64,000 bases of DNA from Anaerococcus jeddahensis (GTDB lineage: Bacteria > Bacillota > Clostridia > Tissierellales > Peptoniphilaceae). The DNA is taken from the NCBI RefSeq assembly GCF_001182725.1, contig NZ_CWHU01000004.1, positions 1 through 64,000 on the forward strand. Reading direction: 5' to 3'. The notes below the pieces were generated by a model. That model made no database searches. It saw only the letters and a list, made by a program, of their open reading frames with translations, and was not told the DNA's origin. Of this stretch, positions 43,945-55,700 are shown piece after piece. Each line of letters starts with the position of its first letter. The stretch's first letter is position 1. Made by a program: the position numbers and the translations under genes.

Positions 43945-45051
43945 CTACAAAACTTCCTCAGCAACTTCTTTTAATAATTTAATTTTTTTCCATTGGTCTT
44001 CTTCTGTAAGTTTATTTCCTTCTTCTGTGGATGAGAATCCGCATTGTGGGGAGATTGAAATTTGGTCTTTGTCTAGGTATTTTTTGGCTTCATTTATTCT
44101 TTCTATCAAATCCTTTTTCTTTTCAAGCTCTCCATTTTTGCTTGTAACTATTCCTAGGACTACTTTTTTTCCTTTTGGAACTTTTCTTAAAGCTTCAAAA
44201 GATCCTGATCTTTCATCGTCATATTCTAGGAAAAATCCATTTACATGTTCATCTTTCAATAAATAATCTGCAATATTATCATATCCACCCTTAAAATGGA
44301 AAGATGACTTATAATTTCCCCTACAAATATGGGTCAAAACATTTAATCCTTCTGGCGCCTTGTCAATTGCCTTGTTATTTATTTTCAAATAAGTTTTCTT
44401 TAATTCTTCAACATTTTTGCCATCATTTTCGTATTTTTTTATTGCATCTTCATCAACCAAGGCGCCCCAGGTGCAATCGTCAATTTGTACAGTCCTACAA
44501 CCAAGATCATAAATTTCTTGGAAAAATTCCCCATAAGCCTTTGCTACATCTTCTATAAAATCATCTTCATTTGCATAAATTTCTCCCTCTCCAATTTGCC
44601 TATAAACTGTCCTTAACAATTGGGCTGGAGCAGGAATTGTTTGTTTTGCCTTTACATCCTCTTCCTCAAATTTTTGTACAAATTTAAAATGTTTTAAAAA
44701 CGGATGATTTGTGCCTGTTATTTTTCCTACAATTTTTACTGAATCAGGTCTTAAAACTTCTCCGTGAAATTTTATTCTTTCATTTTCAGCCAAGGTGTAT
44801 TTTTCAATTCCATTTAGGCCCCAGTAAAAGTCATAGTGCCACCAACTTCTCCTAAATTCACCGTCTGTAATAAATTTAAGACCAGCCTCTTTTTCTTTTT
44901 TAATTAATTTTTCAATTTCTTCATTCTCAATTTTTGTAAGGTCAATTTCATTAATTTTTCCCTTAGAAAAATCTTCTCTTGCTTTTTTAATTCTTTCTGG
45001 TCTTAAAAAAGATCCTACGATATCGTATTTGTATGGTGCTCTTATTGTCAT
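43945..45051 (-). CDS. Cobalamin-independent methionine synthase-like protein
   Basis: 368 residues, the length of single-domain YxjG/YxjH-type proteins related to the C-terminal catalytic half of MetE. Starts with the typical YDIVGSFLRPERIKKAREDF. EFRRSWWHYDF lies near residue 64, GCRTVQIDDCTWGAL near 185, THICRGNY near 242 with the zinc-ligand His and Cys, and ISISPQCGFSS near 338 with the last Cys. It probably transfers a methyl group to homocysteine; the donor is unknown. A methionine T-box directly upstream supports a role in methionine supply. RBS AAGGAG precedes ATG. Confidence 0.9.
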   Translation of the reverse strand: MTIRAPYKYDIVGSFLRPERIKKAREDFSKGKINEIDLTKIENEEIEKLIKKEKEAGLKFITDGEFRRSWWHYDFYWGLNGIEKYTLAENERIKFHGEVLRPDSVKIVGKITGTNHPFLKHFKFVQKFEEEDVKAKQTIPAPAQLLRTVYRQIGEGEIYANEDDFIEDVAKAYGEFFQEIYDLGCRTVQIDDCTWGALVDEDAIKKYENDGKNVEELKKTYLKINNKAIDKAPEGLNVLTHICRGNYKSSFHFKGGYDNIADYLLKDEHVNGFFLEYDDERSGSFEALRKVPKGKKVVLGIVTSKNGELEKKKDLIERINEAKKYLDKDQISISPQCGFSSTEEGNKLTEEDQWKKIKLLKEVAEEVL

Positions 45052-45136
45052 TTTTTCTCCTTAAAAATATAAATTTTTAGGCCTAAGTTAAAATCGGTTT
45101 TGTAAATGGAATTTTTAAAAAATTTCTAATAAAAAA

Positions 45137-45399
45137 GTCCTTACTATAATCAAATGATTATAATAAGGACGAAATTTTCCGCGTTACCACCTTAATTGCA
45201 TATATTTTATGCCTCTTCAGATACATTCATATCCTATCTCTATAACGGGAGATCCCGTCTTGTCCTAAATATCGAACAAGCCCATCGGAGGCCATTTTCA
45301 TTTTTGCTTTGTTTTATTCCATCTCAGCTTACGGAACTCTCTTTGAAAACTCTGCTAAATTACTTTTCTCGTTTTATGGTTTATTAATCTTCTAACTTG
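45137..45399 (-). ncRNA. T-box riboswitch leader, methionine-specific
   Basis: Minus strand: AAGGTGGTAACGCGG (45179-45193 region) is the T-box; the terminator is GTCCTTA...TAAGGAC (45137-45170) followed by TTTTTT. Stem I shows an AGTA motif and a specifier loop GAAA-ATG-G, with ATG at 45293-45295. ATG is the methionine codon, matching the downstream methionine synthase-like gene. Confidence 0.92.
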
Positions 45400-45405
45400 T
45401 TTTTA

Positions 45406-45434
45406 ATTCTAGCAAGGATTTTTCCTTTTGTCAA
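45406..45434 (-). promoter_or_regulatory. Promoter of the methionine T-box leader
   Basis: Minus strand TTGACA (45429-45434), 17-bp spacer, TAGAAT (45406-45411). It sits just behind the alcohol dehydrogenase stop codon. Confidence 0.75.
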
Positions 45435-45439
45435 ATTTT

Positions 45440-46615
45440 TTAATCCTCGAGGCACATTTGGTAAATTTTTTTCACATCTTCAGGGTGAAGTTCTACAAAA
45501 CCATTTATTTTTCCATTTTTACCACAAGCCTTCTTGCTCATTTGGTCAAAATATTTTTCATCAATATCAATATCTTTAAGATTTGAATCAAGTCCAAGGG
45601 TATCAAAGAAAAATTCTTTTGTTTTTTCTATAGCTTTTTTTGCAACTTCCATTTGGTCAAGATTTTTGTCAATATCAAAAACATTTACACCCAAATCATA
45701 GAATTTGTGAACAGTTTTTTCACTCAAAACATATTCCATCCATCTTGGTGTCAAAATCGCAAGACCAAGACCGTGGGTTATATCATAAAAGGCTGAAAGT
45801 TCGTGTTCAATTGGGTGAACTGTCCAAGCAGCCTTTGAAGAATCTGCTATAAAATCATTGATTGCCCAAGATGATGCCCACATAAGATTTGCCCTTGCCT
45901 CATAATTTTTAGGATCTTTCATGGCAATTGGACCATATTTTATTACAGTTTTCATCAAAGATTCCATAATTCTATCAAGCATAAACATTGAATCATTAAC
46001 ATTAAAATAGGATTCAAAAATGTGAGATAAAATGTCACTAGAACCACAAGCTGTTTGGAATTCACTTACAGAATAAGTAATTTCTGGATTTAAAAATGAA
46101 ACTTTTGGTCTGGTATCAGGATGGCCTGATGAAAGTTTTTCCTTTGTTTCAGGATTTGTAATAACTCCACCACAATCCATTTCAGAACCAGTTGCAGCCA
46201 TGGTAAGAACTGCCAAAAGTGGAATTGCAGGGCTCATTGGTTTTCCTTTGGAAATAAATTCCCAAGGATCAAAATCTGCACAAGCACCAGCTGCCATAAA
46301 TTTAGACGCATCAATAGTAGATCCACCACCAACAGCAAGAATTACACCGATATTATTTTCCTTAATTATTTTGACCCCTTCTCTTACAGAATCAATCCTA
46401 GGGTTTGGTTCAATTCCAGAAAGCTCAAAAATTTCAACTCCAGAATTTTTAAGCTCTTTTATAATCTTGTCATAAACTCCGTTTTTCTTAATAGATCCAC
46501 CACCATAAGTGATAAGTACCTTATCAGAATATTTTTTAACTTCCTCGCCCACAAAATCAAGAGCGTCTTTCCCAAAATGTATTTTTGTTGGAATATTATA
46601 AGTAAAATCTAACAT
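45440..46615 (-). CDS. Iron-containing alcohol dehydrogenase (butanol dehydrogenase-like)
   Basis: Group III metal-dependent alcohol dehydrogenase, 391 residues. Starts with MLDFTYNIPTKIHFGK, as in BdhA/YqhD-type enzymes. Cofactor loop VGGGSTIDASKF lies near residue 98. Metal-binding residues are in SDILSHIFESYF near 193 and in HPIEHELSAFYDITHGLGLA near 265-285. Likely reduces aldehydes with NAD(P)H during fermentation; the exact substrate is not shown. RBS AAGGAGAGTTT precedes ATG. Single gene between the giant surface-protein gene and the methionine T-box. Confidence 0.93.
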   Translation of the reverse strand: MLDFTYNIPTKIHFGKDALDFVGEEVKKYSDKVLITYGGGSIKKNGVYDKIIKELKNSGVEIFELSGIEPNPRIDSVREGVKIIKENNIGVILAVGGGSTIDASKFMAAGACADFDPWEFISKGKPMSPAIPLLAVLTMAATGSEMDCGGVITNPETKEKLSSGHPDTRPKVSFLNPEITYSVSEFQTACGSSDILSHIFESYFNVNDSMFMLDRIMESLMKTVIKYGPIAMKDPKNYEARANLMWASSWAINDFIADSSKAAWTVHPIEHELSAFYDITHGLGLAILTPRWMEYVLSEKTVHKFYDLGVNVFDIDKNLDQMEVAKKAIEKTKEFFFDTLGLDSNLKDIDIDEKYFDQMSKKACGKNGKINGFVELHPEDVKKIYQMCLED

Positions 46616-46704
46616 AAACTCTCCTTTTTAAATTATTTTTAATAAAATACTTTCTATAATAAGTACTTACCCATAAATTTATCCTTTTTTTGATAAATTT
46701 TCAC

Positions 46705-46750
46705 AAAAAAACTGACCCTAAATTTGAAATCAATCAAATTAAGAGTCAGT
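46705..46750 (-). terminator. Terminator of the giant surface-protein gene
   Basis: Minus strand hairpin ACTGAC...GTCAGT (46711-46750) followed by TTTTTT, about 25 bp after the stop codon. Confidence 0.75.
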
Positions 46751-46775
46751 CAAAATTTAAGATAAATTTTAATGA

Positions 46776-49700
46776 TTAACTATTTTTTTCAAGATTTAAT
46801 CCCTTGTTCTTTTTCTTATTGTAATAATAAGCTGCAAGAAGCATTAGGATAAGTCCAATAATAGTAAATCCAATCCAAGCCCTCAAACCATGTGTAAATG
46901 GTAGGCTTAGTTTTTTGTTTTCTATTTCTATAGGAGTATAAGCGTTAGTTTCTGAATCCTTAGAAATTTCTTTCGATGTTGTGAACTTATAAGAGTGGTT
47001 GACTTTTTCGTCTCCCTTAGTTCCTATATGGAAAGTTCTGTCTTCGCTTATCTTGTCTTTGCCATCGCCTATTTCTATCTTAGAATTAATATCTAATACT
47101 GTACTTAAAGCAAGAGTTGAATACATTGATAATTCAATGGTATTTTCTGATTCGAATGAATCACCAGTTTTCTTTTCCAATTCTTTTACTAATTCATAAA
47201 GGTCGATAGTTATATTACCCTTACTGTCAGTACCATATTGACTAAGAGGAACAGTGTAACTCTTCGCTGAAGATCTGCTACTAGTATTTACTAGTCTTGC
47301 ATCGATGGTTATTCCCTTCTTGGTATCAATATTATTTTCATAATATTCGTTATTCAAAGGTAAACCTGATAATGTTATTTTTGACTTACCTTGTTCATAA
47401 GTTATCTTTTCATGATCAGGGTTAAATCTCATTGTTATATCAGCATTATAAACATCGTGCATTCCATTAGCATAGAACTCAGACTTGGTCTTAGAAACCT
47501 TCATTTCCGTCAAGTATTTTTCTTCTTGAACTTTACCATCTTTTACAACAAACTCTTTAACGTAGTCTCTTGGTTTTATATAACCTGATGGAGCTTTTGT
47601 TTCTTTAAGAGCGTAGTAGCCATTTTCATGGAAAGTAAACTCAATCTTACCATCTTTACCTGTAGTAAACTTATCTACTGCTTTATATTCTGTTGGAGCA
47701 GTTTCATCTTTATTTAATACTAACTTATCTCCTTTATCATTTTGATAAAGTTTAAGCTCAGTGTCAGAATATTCTCCAGTCTTTTCTTTCTTATACCAAA
47801 CTTCAAACTCAGCACCTTCAAGTTTTGTATCTTTGTTAGCTGCATCGACTTTAACAAAACTTATCTTTTGCTCTTTCTTATTTACTATTTCAATAGGCGT
47901 TATTCCATGTTCTTCTTCATTATTTGAAGTATTTGCTGCTGTTCCACTTACTGGTTTATTAACCTTATCTTTTCTAATGATTCTACCGTTTTCATCTACA
48001 TCAAATACTGCTACTGGATCTTCTGCCTTTTTATATCCAGTTGGGGCAGATGTTTCTATTACCTTATAGCTACCTGGTTTAAGCTTAGTATATTCAAATA
48101 CTCCGTCTTCACCAGTTGTTTTATCTCTAGATGCATCTACTTTCCATTGACCGTCTTCTTGATATTGAAGTTGGAATTTAGCACCTGCTAGAGGATTGCC
48201 ATCTTGGTCAACTTTTTTGAATTTGATTATATTTTCTGGGTTTACGGCTTGAATTTCTAGATTTGCTTTAGCAGTGGCGTCATTTTCATATGCATAGTGG
48301 CCATCCCACCTTGTAACGTAACGCCCTGGATAATCTATCATTTGAAGCTTGCCATGCGCAACATAGGACGACTTATCTTTTCCACTTACTTTTCCTGTAA
48401 CTTTGAAGATATATGATGAATTATTATTTAATCCATTATTAAAACTAATGCTTTCTTCTTGACCTGCACCTAGATATGACCTTGATCTTATTTGTACGGG
48501 TGCAGGAAGTCTAGGGTTATCTTCGTTTACACCAAATGATAAAGGCATTAACTCATCAAGGTTTGCATTACCATCGAGTTTGTAATATTCGATATTCATG
48601 TTTTCAATATCTTGGTCAGGTGAGTAATAGAATCTTGACCTTGGAGTATTACTTCTATCTCTATTTACATAGTAGTAATGAACAAATTCGCCTGTATCAG
48701 GATTAAATTTAATAATCTTTGATCCAAGGTTGAGGTGGTTTTCGGTCTTTTCATACCAATATCCATCAGTAGCTAGATATTTTTCTCTTGCAGTCATTGA
48801 ATCATATACGACATTAATACTGTTTGTTATCATGTCGTGACCGATAACTCCACGCCCAATACTTTCAGTGCTATTACTTGGTACTTTGTTTAGGTTGATA
48901 TATGCTTTTAGCTTATTAGAAAATTCTACTAGGCTATAAGTGTCAGCATAGTCTGTGAAAGTATAAGTTATTGTGCCTTCTTTTCTATTATAATCAGCCT
49001 TAGCAATTGTACCTACTCCATCTGCAATTATATCAAGGTTAGTAATATGATTTTCCATTATTCCGTGGAGGTCAATGTTGTCACTTAATTGTAGTACAAA
49101 ATAATCCCCAGGATTAATCTTTAAGTTGGAATCAATAGTGTATTTGTTAGCGAATTCAAATACTTCTCCAAAGTGTGGGTGCATTTCTTTTTGATTATCA
49201 GATAGTAAACCATCATTTTTACTTTCTGGGTTTAACACGCTAAGTTTAGATTCAGATATTTGGATGCTACTTGATACATCTTTTCTTCTTTGTGGTGCTT
49301 CTCCTGAATATGGGTCAAGTCCTTCTCCACCTATTGTGAAGTTCCACACTTGCTTGTTGTTGATATATCCATCAGGTGATTTTACTTCTTCAAGTCTATA
49401 GTCACCTATATTTAAGGCAGTAAATTTAAGTGTACCATCTGTACCAACTGTTCCTTCTTCATGCTTTCCTGTTTCCTTGTTAGTTATTTTAAACTTTGCA
49501 CCTGGAAGGATTTGTTTATTGCCATCAAATTTCTTAACAGTTACTTCACCTTTACCTGGTTTTTCGTTTATGATTTTACCCATGTTCTTGGCAGTGGCGC
49601 TTGTTACGAAGTCCACTAGCTTACCATCTTTTTCTGATGTGGATTTTTCTGGAACGTATTGGTAAACACCATTTGCCTTGTCATATTCTAGTGAGATGTA

Positions 49701-52700
49701 ACCACTTGATCCATCAACGATTTTAATTTGCTTGATAGGATATCCGTAACCATCTGCTGTTACGATAATTAAATCATTTAGATTAACTATGGCATTTGTA
49801 GTAGGGTTTACAATCTTACTATCCTTAATGCTAATTTTCTTTGAATCCACACTGCTTACTTTTATGATTTGGTCAGAATCATCTGGATTAACCATACTTA
49901 AGTCGCTCAATTTATAAGTTTTAGTATCAGTTTCAGCAAATTTAACATTAATAGATTTGATATCAACGACTTTACCTGATTCTGGATCTACAATATTACC
50001 AGAATTTGTCTTAATTGTTTCTACTGTAAATTGTAGAAGTGGCCCATTTATTGGCTTGTAGCCTTCTGGAGCTTTTACTTCTATAAGTTGATATCTACCT
50101 GGTTTTAGTCCTCTAAATCCAAAGTATCCGTTAAAGGCTGATGATATAGTTGAACCTTCTACATCCTTGTAACCATTGATTACATATTCTTGAAGCTTGA
50201 ATACTGCTCCTTCAAGTCTTCTCTTTGTTACATCTTCACCGTTAATATCTTCATCTTTATTATCACGTCCGTGTTTAGAGAATGTGATGTTATAAGTTTC
50301 TTCGTCATTGACTATATCCATACCTTCTGGACCAACTTGAGTCTTCTTAGTAGATGAATAGAGTGGTCTGATGTTTATACTTGTTGTAACTGATTCAATT
50401 TTTTTATCTTCATAACCATTAGGCACTGCGACTATACCAAATTTCCTAGGTACGTTGTTCCAATCCGTAAATGCCTTGCTCAACCAGTTAGGATATTTTT
50501 GTCCATCAGGTTTATATGCTCCCCATGGAGTAGGAGTGCCTTTTTTCTTAAGCTCTCCATTTACATATTGGTCTTCTTGGTAAACTAAACCAAATGTTTC
50601 TGCCCCTGCTTGATAGGATCCTCCAAGTTTAAAGTGTTGAGTGCCATTTTGGTTGAAACCATCTGCTTGCCAGAAGTATCTTGGTGTCATGAAGTCTATA
50701 TCCATTTTTATTTTGCCAATATTTTCTTTTGTTATATTGTCATCGTAGAAGCCTTCGACATCAATGTAATAAACGCCTGGGTCAAGGTTTAATTGGTCTT
50801 CATCAAAGCCCCAATCAAAAGGTCTCCATCTAGCTGTGTTTACTACTGATACATCGTCGTTTGCTATAGTATAGTTTCTGAAGATGTCATTAAGTTTTGC
50901 ATCAGTTGGATTTTTATCTAATCCCTTTATCTCATAAGTTGATCTGTAGGCAGTCTTTACACCATATTTTCCTTCATAACCAATTTTTGGTGGTTGACCT
51001 GGAGCATCCAATTCTTCTCTTTTTATTACTGGTTTGATTTGAACATTGACAGGTCCATTGTATCCTCTTGTATCAATATAGATTCTTTGAATATAAGTCT
51101 TACCTTCTGTATTGATATTAGTTAAACGAGCTGCATATTTAATACCGCTATTAGTTGTTTTTATTATATTTTGTCCCTGTGTTTTATTAGGATCATAGCC
51201 ATCCAAAGCCTTATCAGAGCTTACGAAAGAGTTTGGTGTTTCGTCTGGTCCTTGGTATTCTGCCTTTAATTGGTTAGTAGTAGTGTCTTCATATACATGA
51301 ATCTTCCAAGGAGCTTGGGCTTTTTTGTAGCCTGATGGAGATTTTGTTTCTTCTAATACATAGTAACCTGGTTGTAAGGCTAGTGTTTGTTCTTTACCAT
51401 TCTTGTCAGTAAATACTAACTTACCGTCGCTACTTGAAATACCATCCATTGGGGTAAATGTATTATCTTGAGTTTTATAATCTTCTTTTGTTTTCTTTAA
51501 TGTAAACTTTCCACCTTCAAGAGGTCTACTATTAGAATCTCTCTTGAATATTTTAAGGTCAAGGCCTGTTTGCTTGTTGGTTATTTTTATTAATTCGCCG
51601 TCACTTGGTATAGTAATTTCGCCGTCTTGTGGTCCTGTTATTTCTTTTTGTTTAAATGAAGCAGCAATACTTACAGGTTTATCTGGCATTTTAAACTTAT
51701 AATTTCCTTGAGCATCTTTGTTAATAGCTTGTCCATTATAAGTTAGGCTTGCTAGTTCGTAGTAATCATCTGGGTTTACACTTACTGTAACTTCTTCTCC
51801 ATTTGTCGCACTAGCTTTTACACTTACACTACCATTTTGTGATGGTTCTATACTTATTGGATAAACATTCTTTGGTTTTTCCTTAAATGTTGCTGTAACT
51901 GTAACCTTAGAATTTGGCATTGTAAATTGATTATTTTCATTTACTGTTACCGGATTTTTACTAGCATCTTTTACAACAAATTTATCTAATAGATAGCCTT
52001 CACTTGGAGTTGCTGATAGGGAAACTGTATCTCCTGCTTTTACATTTGTATTCGGTTCAGCAGTAATAGTTCCACCTTGAGCTTGAGTTACTTCTACATT
52101 GTAGCTTGGTCTATCATCTACAAAGTGAGCTGTGAGTGTCACGCTATATGCCGGCATTGTAAATGTTATATCTCCAGCTGCTGGAAGACTTATAGTTTGT
52201 TCATCTCCATTATTATCGTTATAAGTTATCTTTTCTAACTTATATCCCGATTCTGGGTTAGCAGTTATTTTAACAGTATCTCCAACTTTTAGATTACTAT
52301 TTCGATTTGCAGAAATAGAACCATGGTCTACAGTTTGTGTCCATATTGAATATAATTTTTCTTTAAATGTAGCAGATACTGCAACATTACTTGCTGGCAT
52401 AGTGAATGAATATTGTCCATTTTCCACACTATTTGTTTTATCAACTCCAGCTACTGTCAATTTTTCAAGTTGGTATCCATCTTCTGGTTTTACAGTTAAT
52501 GTGATATTTTCGCCTTGGTTAATTCCAGTAGATTTACTTGCTGTAACACTTCCATTTCCACCACTAGTGATATTAAGATCAAATGATGAAACTAGGTTTT
52601 TATTTATTGAAGCTTCTTTATCATAAGAGTCAGCAATCCATAAAGTTGAATCTTTTCCCCATGGAGGTGTACCCTTGGAATAAGTATAGTCAACTCCTAA

Positions 52701-55700
52701 GCCCACTCCATATTGATTATTATATGGTGTTTCTATTTCAACATATAAAGGTCCTCTAATTGTCGCTGGAATTACAGACATAATCCTTTGTTTTTTGCCA
52801 GATGGTGTTGGAAAAGTTTGTGTACAAGCTGTTGTGACATCTTTTATTTTTATTGGATTATCCAAAGTTGATTTAGAATCTACTGTATAAATTTTATAAG
52901 TAGTTTTACCACCATCACTTAAATTTATGCCATAGTCTTCTGGCTGTCTATGAAATTGAACTTCTCTTTTTGAAGTAGAAGAATAGTCTTTTAGCAAGAA
53001 AACTTGTCTAAACTTCTTATCAACCTTATTAATTTCAGTGATTTTTGTACTTGCTAAGTCCTTGTTTTGGATATTATCTCTTCTTCCAGTAGAAGCATTT
53101 GGATCAACTTTTTGCCAATCACTTGCCGCTCTTAGAGGGCTTGAGATTGATTCTTCTGAAAATTCTAGTGTATTTTCAGCTAATTTTAATCTTTCTCCTG
53201 TGTTAAATTCCTCCATAGAATTTAAGCTTGGAGCCTCGGATAAGTTTTTATTAGCTAATATTCGGCTATTATTTTCTAAAAATCCTCTGTAAGCTAAAGT
53301 TCTTACTGATGTGTTAGTATTTGTTCCATTAGTATTTGGTTTAACAAGCTTAGTATTTTCTTCTGTAACACCTGTTTTCTTATTAACCTTGATATACTTA
53401 TTGCCATCAGATGTTATTCTTACAGTCCAATCTACATTTGATTTTTCATAACCTGATGCAGGTTCGATTTCTTCTAATTTATAGATACCTGGTTTTAGTT
53501 TGTCGAAGGAAATTATACCGTCTTTTCCAGTTGTGATTTCTCTTTCTTCTCCACCTTCGCCAGGTCCAGTTAACTTAAATTTCGCACCTTCAATATTTTT
53601 TGTATTATCATTATCCTTAACTTTTTGAAGTTTAAAATCAAATGTTTTAAACTCATTTGTTACATCTAAGGATCCTTCTGATATATATGATCCTACGATA
53701 TTTCCATCATTTGATACTACAGGAGATGCTTCTTTTATTACACTTGCTCTTTCGTAGTAGTCACTCTTCCAGTATGTTGTACCATTTTCAGTCCAATCCA
53801 TACCAGTACCGACTCCGCCAGATTCTTCTTTGTAAGGAACTTTGATGTCAACAACTAGTGGCTTATCAGTTGCTGGTAAAGTTAGTTTTAGTCTTTGTGG
53901 TTGACCGGAGTGAGTGTTATCTACATCTTTTTTAACCCCGCTTGTAATATCTGTTGCACCATATTCTGCAAGTCTGATGTCTGATATTACTCCTGTGACT
54001 GGTTTGTTAAGTTTAAATACTTGGAATTCTTCTCCAGAATTTAAAGCTCCACTATACCAGTCCATGTTTGGATATTCTGGTTTTTCTCTGTGAATTGTGG
54101 CAGTAGTAGCACCAATACTTACTGCTTCTGGGTTTATTACATATCTTTGGATGATATATCTATCTTTTCTATTTATACCGACAATTCTTGTACCCATTTT
54201 ATATGGTGTTGGGAAGTTTCCTGTCCAACCTGTGTATCTGTTGTCGTATAATTCCCAGCCATCAAGTGATCTTCCTGCAACGTCTACCCAGTTAACATTA
54301 GGTTTTTCTAGGATTGAGTTTAATGTTGTAGTTGTTTCAGAACTTCCCCTATAATTATAGACTTTTTTATTTCCATCTTTGTCTATTACAAGAACCCACT
54401 TTTTGTCGAGTTTTTTGTAGCCTGATGGTGCTTGGGATTCTTCTATAATATAGGTGTTTCCTTGAGTTAGATCTTTAAATTCTACAACACCGTTAGCGTT
54501 AGATTCACCATCTTTAACTTTAGTACCTTCTTTATTTTTTATAACAAACTTAGCACCTTGAAGTGGTTTCCCGTCAGAGTCTTTCTTATAAATACGGAAT
54601 TCTGTTCCGGTTGGTTTATTAGATACTGGCATGATGATTATATTTTCGTTATTTCCAAAATATGATTCATCAGATCCAAGTATTCCTATTTGAGCAATTC
54701 TAACTGATCCATCTGCATAAACATTTACTGTCCATCTTTTTTCTGACTTGATAAAGTCCTTTGGAGCTCTGGTTTCTTTTAGTGTATATGAGCCAGGCGC
54801 AAGATTTGTGAAGCTTAATTCTCCGTTATTACCTGAAGTTCTATAGATGGTATTATTATTAGCATCTGTTAATTCAAATGTAGCTCCAGCAAGTTTGCTT
54901 TTATCGGCTTCATTTGATTTTATAATTTTAAATTGTCCAGGTGTGTATTTCTTATTGATTACACCGACATCTTCCTTATAATACTTTGGAGTTTCTCCAC
55001 CAGTTTGGTCTCCTTTTGCAAAACTTTTGTTGGCTCCACTTGCGAAGGCTGATTTAAGGTTGCCGTTGTTCATAACAAAGGCTCTCCATTTGTTATTAAA
55101 AGCATCTATATCTGGAATCTTAAATCTTTGCTCAATAACATAACCTTCACCATTATTAATACTAGGCATATTAATCTTAAGTGGTTGATTCTTATTATCT
55201 ATAAGCTTTCCATTTGGATTAATTTGCCCCTTATCATAAACCAAGGTAATGCCATTTTGTGATATGGTTGCATTTTGATTTGGATCAATTGAAGCATTGA
55301 AAACTGGTCTGTAAATATCAGGATTTTGTTCTGCATTGTAGCCCATTGACAATGGCATGTAGTCATTAACTAGAAAATCATTGTTTATAGTTCTAACATT
55401 TGCCTCAGTACGATATATTTTTACCCTATCTAGTACTTGCCTTGGTTCAGTACCTTCTCCTACCCAATTAGCAATGTTTCCTCCTTGGAATTTAGTTGTT
55501 ATCCAGTTATAGGCAAGTGTTTTAGGATTAACTTTCTTATATGGATTTCTATCGCCTATTACGTTGTAGTAGGATATTACATCTACATAATACTGTCCAT
55601 TTTCTTCATAGATTTCTCTGAAGTAATAGTTTTGTACAGGCTCGTTGTTACCTGAATCATATGCGTCAAAGAAGGCTTCAATGTTTTTATTATATTTTTG

